Shown here: one piece after another, positions 54,477 to 64,000 of the stretch | Position numbering within the stretch: position 1 is the stretch's first letter | Layout of the letters: every line of letters begins with the position of its first letter | The notes under the pieces: model-generated | Database searches by the model: none | The model's input: the letters and a program-made list of their open reading frames with translations, nothing else | What the model was told of the DNA's origin: nothing | Made by a program: the position numbers and the translations under genes | Assembly (NCBI GenBank): GCA_011799875.1 | Contig: CM022298.1 | Span: 192,160,423-192,224,422, forward strand | Direction of reading: 5' to 3' | Length of the DNA stretch: 64,000 nt | From: Thinopyrum elongatum | Lineage: Eukaryota; Streptophyta; Magnoliopsida; Poales; Poaceae

Positions 54477-55248
54477 GGCGATGTGCTTGGCCTGGCGGCG
54501 GCGCGTGCTCCTCTCTTTCTTCTCTCCTCTCGATTCGATTTCGTTTGGGGCTCGGTCTACTTTCCTTAGTTTTCTGGGGTCTCGCGATCCATTCTTGCAG
54601 GAGAAGTTGGGGGGTCAAACTTCGGGCTGGGCCCCTGCGTTTGTCGCTATTTCCGGAAGCTAACACATGGGTGACTATTTCCAAAGCATGCGGGAAAACG
54701 GCTTTGGTCAATACGTTTTACGGTTAATAGAGGCGAACGGCGGAATGGCCTAGGGCATCTCCGGCGCCTTTCGTCAAAACGGACACCCCAAATATTCCAT
54801 ACACGTTCAGACATGTCCGCGGACAAGGGTAAAGGCATGGTCATCCCATCATATTTGTTAAATGTCTGTCTCTGTTTTTTTAATACTAGATGATGCCATG
54901 CGCGTTGCTGCGGGAATCTTGATGCAACAGATGCATAAAAAAGTACTAAAGTAGAAAACTAAAACGATTACAACAACAAATTTAAGTGTATTTTATAAAA
55001 TCAATAAAGCATCTAAAGCATGTGACAAAATGTTTGTACTATAAAAAGAGAAAACTATAGGACTGAGGTCAATGGGGTGCCACTTAAAAAAAATGAAACG
55101 TGACGTACATATATTTTCTCCAAGCATCCAACGTATATGTCGTCTATGCCCACACAAAAATTAATGAAATAAATTGACATGCATGATTGCTGAGGTGGCA
55201 TGGTTGCATGGATAGATTAGTGCATAAATTATAACTTATGATCACATA
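54477..55248. other. Promoter side of the ligase gene and unclassified repeat
   Basis: 54477-54600 should hold the 5' UTR and core promoter of the ligase gene. From about 54885 ('tactagatgatgccatgcgcgttgctgcggg') to about 55455 the sequence resembles a widespread small Triticeae repeat whose class I cannot assign. It is interrupted by the MITE at 55249. Confidence 0.4.
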
Positions 55249-55378
55249 CTATCTCCGTCCTGGTTTATTGGCCAATGATATAATTTTTTATGACATGCAT
55301 GAACATTTTGTTAGTTAGATCTTTGGTTAAAATTTGATACAAATTATAAAGAGGGCCAATAAACCAGGATGTATGTAG
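55249..55378. mobile_element. Stowaway-like MITE, 130 bp
   Basis: Inverted arms 'tccgtcctggtttattggcc' and 'ggccaataaaccaggatg' flank an AT-rich core. TA lies on both sides. Confidence 0.75.
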
Positions 55379-55639
55379 TACATGATTTGATGACGTGGTA
55401 TGGTTGCATGAAGAGAAAAAATAGATAGTGGGTTGCAACTATTTAAGAATAGAGGATTCGGGACACTTAAATAACTAAAAATAAAAGCATCATTCTTCTA
55501 TGCATATTGTGCAAATAATTAAAGATAAATATTACAATCCAAATATGAAGTTTTCCAATGAAATAGTTTAAACTGGAATTTAACCTATTCAGACACATTT
55601 TTTAGTTCTCTCCTTAAAGCGCCCACAAATGCTCAAATA

Positions 55640-56263
55640 GATTATTCCTAAACAGCTTGTGAGTTGTTCGATGGTGACATTTTGATAAAATCCTCAAACA
55701 TCGCAGGATTCTGCTCTATAAGTTGGATAGGATCGCACATGCGCTCAGATTCCATTGGCGGACTCTGTACCCTCATCTTCCACAATCATGTTGTGCATGA
55801 TCACACAAGATGTCATCACCTTCCATAATGTCTCTGGATCCCATATTTTGCAGGTCCTCGAACAACTACAAAACGGAGTTGGATCACTACAAACTCCCTC
55901 TCGACATCCTCTATAGCTCCTTCTTGTCTTTGAGCAAAGTGATATCGTTTCTCACCCTTTAGATCAGAGTTGTCCTTGATGAAGGTCGCCCATGAAGGAT
56001 AGATATATTACAAGGGGTATAATTGAACGGAAGAGCTTCTCCCGCACGCAACCTTACAAACAATAGAGACCGCTGCAACATGTTGATGTAATTGTGAGAC
56101 TTGGGCATCCCGAAGAAAGAGTGTCAAATCCAAAGGTCTCGTGATGCAACTGTTTAAAGAATGATGGTGGACTTCTTGCAATGGCCTAATTATTTCCCTT
56201 GTGGAGCATACAGGCAATCCTTCCATTACCAGTGCATGAAATCCAGGGAACCAAGCATACCTG
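55640..56263 (-). pseudogene. PIF/Harbinger (HARBI1-like) transposase remnant
   Basis: Read on the minus strand: 'MLGSLDFMHW' then a stop and 'WKD' (about 56220-56262), matching the conserved MLGSLDCMHW.WK segment. Further on come 'WATFIKDNSDLKGEKRYHFA' (about 55930-55995) and 'QRQEGAIEDVERE', then a segment related to 'VMTSCVIMHNMIVEDEG' (about 55770-55830). The pieces need several frameshifts and contain stops. Its N-terminal part is cut by the copia LTR at 56264. Confidence 0.75.
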
Positions 56264-56999
56264 TGTTGGAAATATGCCCTAAAGGCAATAATATTGTATT
56301 ATTATATTTCCATTTTCATAATTAAGAGTTTATATTTCATGCTATAACTATTATGATTCTGGAATATGTGATCCAGTGGAAAACTCATATGCAGGTGTGA
56401 GATGATAAACGGTAAAATGTAGGTTCCCAGACTTGCCTCTAAGACTGGCTCAAGTGCTGTTGGTGATCATGTCTTCTGGATCTCAGGATATCGTTAAGTC
56501 TAACGATAGTCCTGAAACAACATTGAGAGTATGACGATAGAAGAACGATCATATTGAATCGACCCAATCTTGTTTGTTATACTTTGAGATAATATCGTCT
56601 ATAATCAATTGTTAGAACACGGAGTGTTAGCATGTGCTTTTAGTTCCTCAGAGCATGAGAGTATCTTAGTCACTTCCTACCACACGGTGGACTTTGGGGT
56701 TGCTCAAACGTCATCTATAACTAGGTGATCATAACAACAACTTACGGGATCATCGGAAAGTTTGACAAAGGACTAGATAGATCGAGAGTGGGATTTGTTC
56801 ATTCGGCGATGGAGAGATATTCTTAGGGCCCTCTCGGTGTGACAGCATCCATCATCATCTAGCCAGACACAGGTGACTATGTCACAGGGATACCGGAACA
56901 TTTCAATGAGAAAGAAGAACAATACCGGCAACGGGATCAATGGTATAGTGAGCATATGCATGACTCGGGAGGATACCGATGCACCCCGGGTATTGTAAA
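56264..56999 (+). mobile_element. Copia LTR, left 736 bp, cut by a CACTA element
   Basis: Starts TGTTGGAAATATGCCCTAAAGG and aligns with the first 740 bp of the LTR at 8853. No polypurine tract precedes it, so it is a 5' or solo LTR. At 57000 it is broken by CACTACAAAAAACACTTCCG. Confidence 0.8.
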
Positions 57000-58116
57000 C
57001 ACTACAAAAAACACTTCCGTGATGATACGTGCTTGTCACAGTAGGTCACGTTTTCTGTCATGCATGTACATCCATGACGATTTTATGGGAGAATCAAGAT
57101 AGTCATACCTGTGCTGTCATAGAAGTGTTCCATGACAATACTCAAATTATCATCACAGAAGTGTCCACTTCCATGACGATAAATGACGCATCATGGAAGT
57201 GCTTTCATCAAGGGTAACCGACATGTGGCATCCACCATAACGGGTCGCCTCGGGTCAGGTTTTGGATCCGATAACTCGTTAACAGCCACGACCAATGGCG
57301 ATTTTCCATGTGTAAAATTCTCATTGGCTGAAGGAACCACGTGTCAGCTCCGCGTTGGGATAGATGTCAACCGTCCAATGGACAGGAGCCGCCTATGATA
57401 CGTCGACACGTGGCATGGCCCAATAGTGGCCCATTTAGGTTAAAAAAGCCGACCCATTTAACTTGGTCAAAAGTTAATGAGCCAGCCCATCGAAAGCCTG
57501 TTAACGGCCTGCTCACGTATAGCCCATTTACGGCCCATTAACTCATGGCCCATTATGCCCTTTTCGAATTTGGCCCAGTAGCATCATGTGGGCCATCCAA
57601 ATAATTCCAGCCCGTTGTCACTTTCGGCCCATGTATGGCCCATGATGTCTTTCGGCCCATATGAGGCCTTTTGTATCTTTGGGTCCTATAACGGTCCGTA
57701 GTGAAACTGGCCCATAATGAACAGTAAATTGCTTTATACCCATTAACAGCCCATTATTTAGTTGGGTCGTTTCCAACACGTGTTATCTTTTGGCATTTCT
57801 AAGAGCCCATTTATTCTGGGCTCATTTCCAGCCCTTGATTACATACGGTCCGTTACTGGCATGTTCCCCTGATGGGCCAAATTCATCCCGTGGTTACAGT
57901 CGGCCCGTCCGTGGCCCGTTAACAATTTGGGACTTTTTCATCCCGTCATGTATTACGGCCCATTAACGACCCGTTATGCCTGTGATAGAATTAAGCTTGT
58001 GATGTCTTACGGCTTGTTAACGGCCCATTATGGCCTGAGCCCATAAACATTCGGTTCTGATTTTGGCCCGTTTACGGCCCAAATTGCATTCCAACTTTGG
58101 TCCATGATCAGTACAG

Positions 58117-58251
58117 CCCATGGATCCTACGGCCCGTAAGAGGCCCATGGATCGTAAGGCCCGTAGGAGGCCCATGAATCGTACGGCCCATATGAGGCCC
58201 ATGGATCGTACGGCCCGTAGGAGGACCATGGATCCTACGGCCCGTAGGAGG
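58117..58251. repeat. 27-bp tandem array in the CACTA subterminal region
   Basis: Five units of 'aggcccatggatcgtacggc' plus 'ccgtagg'. The short inverted core 'gtacggccc' suggests transposase-binding sites. The unit is a multiple of three, which explains the overlapping ORFs. Confidence 0.85.
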
Positions 58252-59465
58252 GTCGTGGTTACAATGGCCCATATGTGGACCATTGTTATTGCGACCACTA
58301 TGAAACAGAGGAAAAAGAACTGCAGTACTACAAGCAAACAAATAAACAAGACTACAAGAAGCAAGCAACTAACGCTAGGATATTACGGATATTATATAGA
58401 TTACATCCACTAGGCATCAAATTCCGCCACCAGTGCAAATATAGGGAACAAAGTAGTATATTACATACACTGGGCGTCAAAGTTGGCCACCAGTGCAAAT
58501 AAACACCACATCAAAACAAGTCCAGAACTAAAACCACTTCAGAAGAGCTCAAGAAACAATATCCCACTGCTGGAATCAGGATCTTTGCCGTCAGCCAGCT
58601 CTTTGCCGTCCGCCAGCTGACGGCAAAGAAGGTCTTTGCCATCAACTTACAGAAAGCTGACGGCAAAGAAAGAGCGGACGGCAAAGAGGTTGTTTGTCGT
58701 CAGCGTGCTCTTTGCCGTCAGCTAGCAGACGGCAAAGAGGCTTTGCCGTCTGTTAGTAGACGGCAAAGAGGGGGTTTGGCCCACTAGCTGTTAAACCCTA
58801 ACGGGCCCCCTCTTTGCCGTCCGAGGCGGACGGCAAACTTTAAAATTAACTTAACGGGCCGCGCCCCCGCCGTCGTCCTCTCTCTTTATCCTCTCCTCTT
58901 TCCTCCCCGCCCAACGAGCACCGCCGCCGCCCCGTCGCCCCACCGGCCCACCCCCTCTCTGTCGCCGCCCCCTCCCTGCCAGGAGAAACCCAGGCCAACC
59001 AGAAAGGGGCCCAGCGAGGTCTTCCACCGCTAGCATGGGTCCATGCCCATTCTCTCCCTCTCTCGCCCCTCTCCCTCCTTTCTCTCCCCCTATTCCCTTC
59101 CCCCTAATGCCTCGCTCCCTCCAGCTCACCCCTCCCCTCCCTTCCTCCATCCCGCCTCCCCGCCCCCTTCTCCTCCCCTCCGGCCCTTACCTGCCCCCTC
59201 CGCTCCTCCCTATCCTTCCCTCCTTCCGGTGCTCCGCGTCCCCCTGGGGGCAATCCCAGCCCCTCCGTTCAGCACACCGCTGGTCGACCACCCCAGGACG
59301 CCGCCCGTCGCCCCCCCTCCCCGCCCCCGCCCCTTGCCACCCCCCCACCCCCATCGCCGCCCCCTCCCCGACCCGTCGCCGCCCCCCACGGTGAGCCCCT
59401 GCCACCCCCTCTCCTGTTTCTTTTCTGTTTACTTTAGGTTTTTTAGTTTAGGTTTTTCAGTTTAG

Positions 59466-61523
59466 TTAGTTTAGGTTTAATTAGTTTAGGAAGCAGGGGT
59501 TAGTTAATTAATCAAATGCCACATGCACATTTAATTAGTTTAGGTTTTTTAGTTTAGGTTTAGGTTTAATTAGTTTAGGTTTTTTATTTTAGTTAGTTTA
59601 GGTTTAATTAGTTTAACAAGAGCTGGGGGTTTAGTGTCATCTCTACTCAGGAAAAAGGACCAATTGTTGGCCCATCTATACTGCTGCTGCTGATAGAATT
59701 TCTATAGATGGAGGATTCGTTGATAAGTTATGCAAAAACCATCGTATATACTAGGTGCTGTTGTTAACTGATTGAACTATTGGCATGTATGCAGCCATGT
59801 ATTTATGCATGTATGCAGCCATGTATTTATGTATGTACTCCATTCTTGTGCTATCTTGTTGACCATGATATATCTTATTATTCAGAATCTTATTAGGTTG
59901 TATATGGTAGGTTGTCTTGCTTTGTCGGATTCTTATGATGATGATTAATTAAATATCTCTTTATCATTTGGCATAGCATTTTTTATTCTAACTCTACTTC
60001 TTCTTTGTAGCCTTGTCCTCCTTGAGGAGGAGAGACGCAAGGGCGCGCCTAGCCTCGCCGGTGAAGAACACCGGTGCTCCTCTTCGTCCTCGACCTGCTC
60101 TGCTCCTTCAAGGTAAGCTGGTCTGGTCCTGGCATTGCTACATTATGAAGTATTGTTTGATTGTTGTTTCCCCACACTCACTTTCCAACCAGCAGTGTCG
60201 TTTGCATGACTCTAATATTTGTCGGGGGCTGGAGGTGGAAACGACGGGAGGCAGGGGTCAGTGGCCGGGCATGGAAGCGTTTCTTTCGCTAGCTCAGTTT
60301 TAAAAAAAGAGGTCCAGAGCTCTTTTTTTAAAACAGAGAAAATACCAAGGTTTTGCAAATACTGCAGTATTAAAAGTATCATTTTTAGTGGCAGCCAAAC
60401 ACCCCATAGTAAATAAAACTATGGTAATATCAAATATTGTAGCATTCTCAAAATACTTAGAAAAAACAGAGCAATCAAACGGGGCCTTAGTTTAGTTTAA
60501 TTAGTTTAGGTTTTTTTTTCTATTTTTTAAGAATAAACAAGAAAGATGAAAACAAAGAAGTAAAAGAAGAAGAGGAAGAAGAAGAAGAAGAGGAAGAAGA
60601 AGAAGATGAAAAAAAAGAACAATAAGTAGAAGAAGAAGGAGAAGAAGAAGAAGAAAGAAGAAGATGAAAAAAAAAGAAGTAGAAGATGAAAAAAAGAAGT
60701 AGAAAAAGAGGGTCGCCGATGGTCGAGGGTCGCCGAGGGGTCGAGGGTCGCCGAGTGGTCAAGGGGTCGAGGATCGAGGGGAAAAGGAGTCGAGGGTCGA
60801 GGGGTCGAGGATCGAGGGGAAAAGGAGTCGAGGGTCTAGGGGTCGAGGATTGAGGTGTCGAGGGGTCGAGGGGAAAAGGGGTCGAGGGGTCGAGGATCGA
60901 GGGAAAAAGGAGTCGAGGTGTCGAGGGGTCGAGGATCGAGGGAAAAAGGAGTCGAGGGTCTAGGGGTCGAGGATCGAGGTGTCGAGGGGTCGAGGGTCGA
61001 GGGGAAAAGGGGTCGAGGGGTCGAGGGTCGCCGCCCCGACCCCCTGACCCCGACACCCCGACCCCGACACGACACCCCGACCCCGCCTTGACACCCCGAC
61101 ACCGCGACCCCGACACAGCACCCCGACCCCCACATGGCACCCCCGACCCCGACACAGCACCCCACACGACACCACCGACACCCACCCACCGACACCCCTC
61201 TCCCCCCTACTACCTTCACCCCCTACCCTTACACTCACCCCCCTACCCCTACTGCCGTACCTACAACCACCACCGCATCCCTACTCTCCTCGAAAGTAAG
61301 GTGCTCTTTTCCTTCCAGAGACCGACGGGGTCATATATTTGTGAATTATGAGTTAGGTCAGGTATTCAATTATTATTATGTACATATATATATTATTAAT
61401 TAGTTCATGTTATTAGGTATTCAATTTTTTATTATGTTCATGATGATGATACACACTTAAATATTTTATTATGTTTATGTTGTACTAATTTCGTTTACTC
61501 TTTGTCATTGCAGGTGTTGACAG
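59466..61523. other. Long leader and low-complexity region of the CACTA element
   Basis: Contains 'ttagtttaggttt' repeats (59440-59620), a possible non-coding exon ending TTCAAG/GTAAGC at about 60111, a perfect hairpin (60297-60334), a (GAA)n-rich run (60530-60700), the GTCGAGG minisatellite (60700-61030) and a CCCCGACA-rich run (61030-61200). No credible gene. Confidence 0.6.
60700..61200. repeat. GTCGAGGG minisatellite turning into a CCCCGACA run
   Basis: 60700-61027 consists of 'ggtcgagg' and 'aaaaggagtcgag' variants, G/A-rich on the plus strand. At about 61030 the strand bias flips abruptly to C-rich 'ccccgacac' repeats. The two halves are partly inverted versions of each other. Confidence 0.9.
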
Positions 61524-63711
61524 ATGGTGGGCGCAGGTCGAGAGCGCTCCGAGCCTCCTTCCTCGGCACGTGCTGGGCGGGGTGCTATTATTCCACCCCA
61601 GCACCTTCGGAGAGCGATGGTAGATAGCATGCAGACACCGGCGGGCGCTTCTTCTTCGGCCGGGAGAGGTCGGGGGAAGACGAAGAGGGCTGGTAGAGGT
61701 GGACGTGGCGGCGGGAGAGGTAGGAAGGCTGTTGTGCCTTCCTCGCCGCCACCCCCAGCTGATTCTCCAGACCACCGGAGTGCTCCATCTCAGGTGGACA
61801 CATCTGACTTGGACCCGTCTCGGACTCCGGTCCACGAGCCTCGGGCCGACGAGCCTCGGGTCACCGAGCCTTCGTCCGACAAGACTCGGGTCCCAGAGTC
61901 TTCGTCCCAGGAGACTCCGGTCCCAGAGTCTTCGTCCCACGTGACTCCGGAGGCTAGTGGCCATGCTGATGGTGGCGAGGACACCTTTTCTGACGATAGC
62001 TATAGCGAGGGCGAGTTGGTTGAGGGGGGAAAGAAGGTCTACCAGCGTGGTGGTACAAAGCTCCCGTCCGTGCAACGACCCGCGATCAGAGGCGGTTGAT
62101 TGAGCCTAACGGGGAGAAGTAAGTGCATTTACTCTTTTTTAACCTTTTGCCTTCATGTTTCTTCAAATTAATATCTAATGTGTTGGCCTTGTCATACTGC
62201 AGGGGTTGGAAACACGCCCTGGTGTCCGCAGGCCCAACCAGGTCCTTGGTGTGCTTTGCCGGCACCACTTGTTTGATTGCAGACCTTCTACAGGTGTCTT
62301 GAGGAACACGAGGCGGACGCGGCTATGGTTCTCGAAGCCGAGTGCAAGTGCCTACTTCAGAACTTACGGCACGAGGCTCGAGTGCAGGCTGTTCGAGACT
62401 ACTACACCTCGACTAACATTAAGAGGGCCAAGAAGAAGTGCCGCACCAAGTATTTGAGTAAGGAGAAGTACATGAAGGTAATTACCTATTCTTAAGGCCT
62501 TGTACTTAGTTTCCTTGATTTGATTCATAGGCGTAGCGCTGAAATTTCTCTTTGTCTAACTTAGGTGCCCCCGAGATGGTGTGCGGATAGGATGGACTGT
62601 TGGGAGGCGTTGGTGGATGAGTGGTGCTCTCCCCAGTGGCTAGCCGTCCACAACAAGGCCAGGGATAAGCGTGCCCAAATGCAAGGTGTGCCACACCATC
62701 AAGGGAGCTCCAACCTGTTTGAGTACGGGGATCACTGGGTATGTGGTTTGCTTCATGATTCATGCAATTTCATTCTTCATGCTAGCTTGAGCCCTTAACT
62801 AATATTTTGTTCCTCTCTTTTAGGCGCGACACAACAAGAAGGACGTGCCACCGTTGTATGACCTCTATGCCATGGCCCATACTGCCCCGTACAAGAAGGC
62901 CAAGGCATTCTCTGAGGATGACCTCGATCATCCAGAGAGCTTCACCAACATCTCCTCCCACAACAAGCTCGTGAGGTACAGAGACGTTGGGAAGACGAGG
63001 AAAGGGGAGGACTTCAACCCGAGCCAGAGTCCTTTTGATCCAGAGATCGTGATGCTATCTGGTGGCGGGAGGTACCATGGCTCGGTAGCCATTGGGGATG
63101 GACTCATACGTTGTCCTAGAACTCTCCCGGGGATCAAGAAGCGCCAGACGAGCTCTGATCCTGAGATAAGGCATCGTCCACGGCCAATGGAGCTCGCCAT
63201 GGAGGCTAGGGCCCAGGAGCTTCTGGCGAAGGCAAACAGGCAGGCGGAGCAGAGGGAGAGGGAGTTGGAGGAGAGGACGGCTAGTATGTTGGAGGCGGAG
63301 AGGAACCGGAACGACGCGTCTCACTGGGCCCTATACGAGCTCCTCGTGGTAAGTTTCTCCTGCATGCATATTAGCCAAATCATGCACGTAATGTGTGTTT
63401 CATTACTAACTAATATGACTGATTCGTGAAAACAAAATGTGCAGTCCGTGTGCGAGAAAAACGGTCTGATCCCTCCGCCGATGCCCCAGATTGGTATAGC
63501 GGACACAGTGAGTTTCATTTGAATGGTCATTAGTTACTAGTATTCACATTTCAGTTGCATCATGCTAACGAGACATTGCAAATGATCTTTGGTGCAGCAT
63601 GCCTCCCGACAAGCATCGACCGATCCTTCTCCGTCTCGCACTGGCACAACCCCGACCGGTCCTTCTCCGTCTGGCACTGGCGCAAACCCGACCGGTCCTT
63701 CACCTCCGTGA
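61524..63711 (+). pseudogene. CACTA-associated Transposase_24 (En/Spm) protein, damaged
   Basis: Exons: 61524-62118, 62203-62477, 62565-62738, 62824-63348, 63445-63507 and 63598-63711, with GT-AG borders. The N-terminus is low-complexity (RGRGGRGGGRGRK, then proline/serine repeats 'VPESSSQETPVPESS'). The conserved part includes 'RRPNQVLGVLCRHH', 'KEKYMKVPPRWCADRMDCWE', 'YGDHWARHNKKDVPPLYD', 'KARAFSEDDLDHPESF'-type and 'FDPEIVMLSGGGRYHGS', typical of Transposase_24. The C-terminal 'RQAEQRERELEERT' is a coiled coil. Breaks: a one-base shift near 62070 before 'RRLIEPNGEK', and a shift plus loss of the usual middle block after 'LCRHH' (about 62275). The partner transposase (TNP2) is not in the window. 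Confidence 0.75.
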
Positions 63712-64000
63712 TGATGGTAAGTTTTCCCAAGTGTTTTGCTTAACAAATGCATACTTAGCTTAAGAAATGACCTACTTAGCTCCAAAATGACCTATACTTA
63801 GCTTATTTTCCTCGAAAATGACATAATAACCTTACTTAGCTCCAAAATGACATATTTTACCTAGTATAGCTATAAAATGACCTATACTTAGCATTTTTTC
63901 TTCCAAAATGACTTCATATGCTTAGTTAGCTAAAAATGGCATAACTACCTAGGATAGCTCAATAATGATCTATAATTAGCTTAGCTAGTTCATTTATGAC

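Larger units (their letters stand above)
57000..64000 (+). mobile_element. CACTA element, left end at 57000 (right end outside window)
   Basis: The TIR is CACTACAAAAAACACTTCCG. It is followed by about 1.5 kb of subterminal sequence rich in 'ggcccattaacggcccgtt' motifs and a 27-bp tandem array. No matching right end is present in the window, so extent beyond 58564 is assumed. A second CACTA start lies at 58565. Confidence 0.6.
58565..64000 (+). mobile_element. Second CACTA element, left end at 58565, with transposase-gene remnant
   Basis: The TIR-like start CACTGCTGGAATCAGG is followed by at least eight copies of TTTGCCGTC or its complement GACGGCAAA up to 58850, the subterminal repeat of a common Triticeae CACTA group. 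A pyrimidine-rich leader follows (58860-59400). The coding region is at 61524-63711. The right end lies outside the window. Confidence 0.75.

Noticed and set aside
59043..59465. A 140-codon proline/serine-rich ORF
   Set aside because: It comes from a pyrimidine-rich leader; two frames are open at once, and no start context or homology is seen.

Overview
The window looks like nuclear DNA from a Triticeae grass (wheat, Aegilops or barley type). Long stretches are nested LTR retrotransposons and CACTA transposons, Stowaway MITEs sit in introns, and a few plant genes with short exons and canonical GT-AG introns lie in a gene island. No tool was run; exon models, target-site duplications (TSDs) and repeat units were read by eye.

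Layout. 1-5481: internal part and 3' LTR of a non-coding LTR element that carries a solo LTR of the same family (TSD GCGTC). 5487 to about 10.25 kb: a decayed copia element with its 3' LTR. 10.8-11.5 kb: a broken RNase H-like coding region containing a 167-bp tandem duplication. 12.8-13.9 kb and 38.0-39.7 kb: the two halves of one minus-strand pseudogene ('gene X'), split by a 24-kb nest of transposons. 41.2-46.4 kb and 49.8-54.5 kb: the functional gene island, with a Bet1-like SNARE gene (+), a papain-like cysteine protease gene (+) and the mitochondrial succinate-CoA ligase alpha-subunit gene (-). 55.6-64 kb: a Harbinger transposase remnant, cut by a copia LTR, cut by a CACTA element, followed by a second CACTA start whose interior encodes a damaged Transposase_24 protein.

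Most interesting part. 13909-38021 is one CACTA element ('H', minus orientation, TSD ATT) inside an exon of gene X. A second copy of the same family ('I', 14801-23713, plus orientation, TSD GCG) is inserted into H, and H also holds a 6.1-kb LTR element (23948-30033). Both copies lack a recognisable transposase. Both carry the same cargo in the same order: (a) a three-exon GRF-zinc-finger/coiled-coil gene, (b) an alanine-rich coiled-coil gene, a roughly 508-bp tandem array, (c) a tryptophan- and charge-rich gene, and (d) a leucine-rich helical gene interrupted in H by the LTR element. Gene (a) is fully open in copy I and broken in copy H. I know of no described function for this four-gene cargo.

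The gene island probably supplies ER-Golgi vesicle fusion (Bet1-like), vacuolar or secreted proteolysis (RD19-type protease) and the TCA cycle (succinate-CoA ligase); nothing suggests these three act together.
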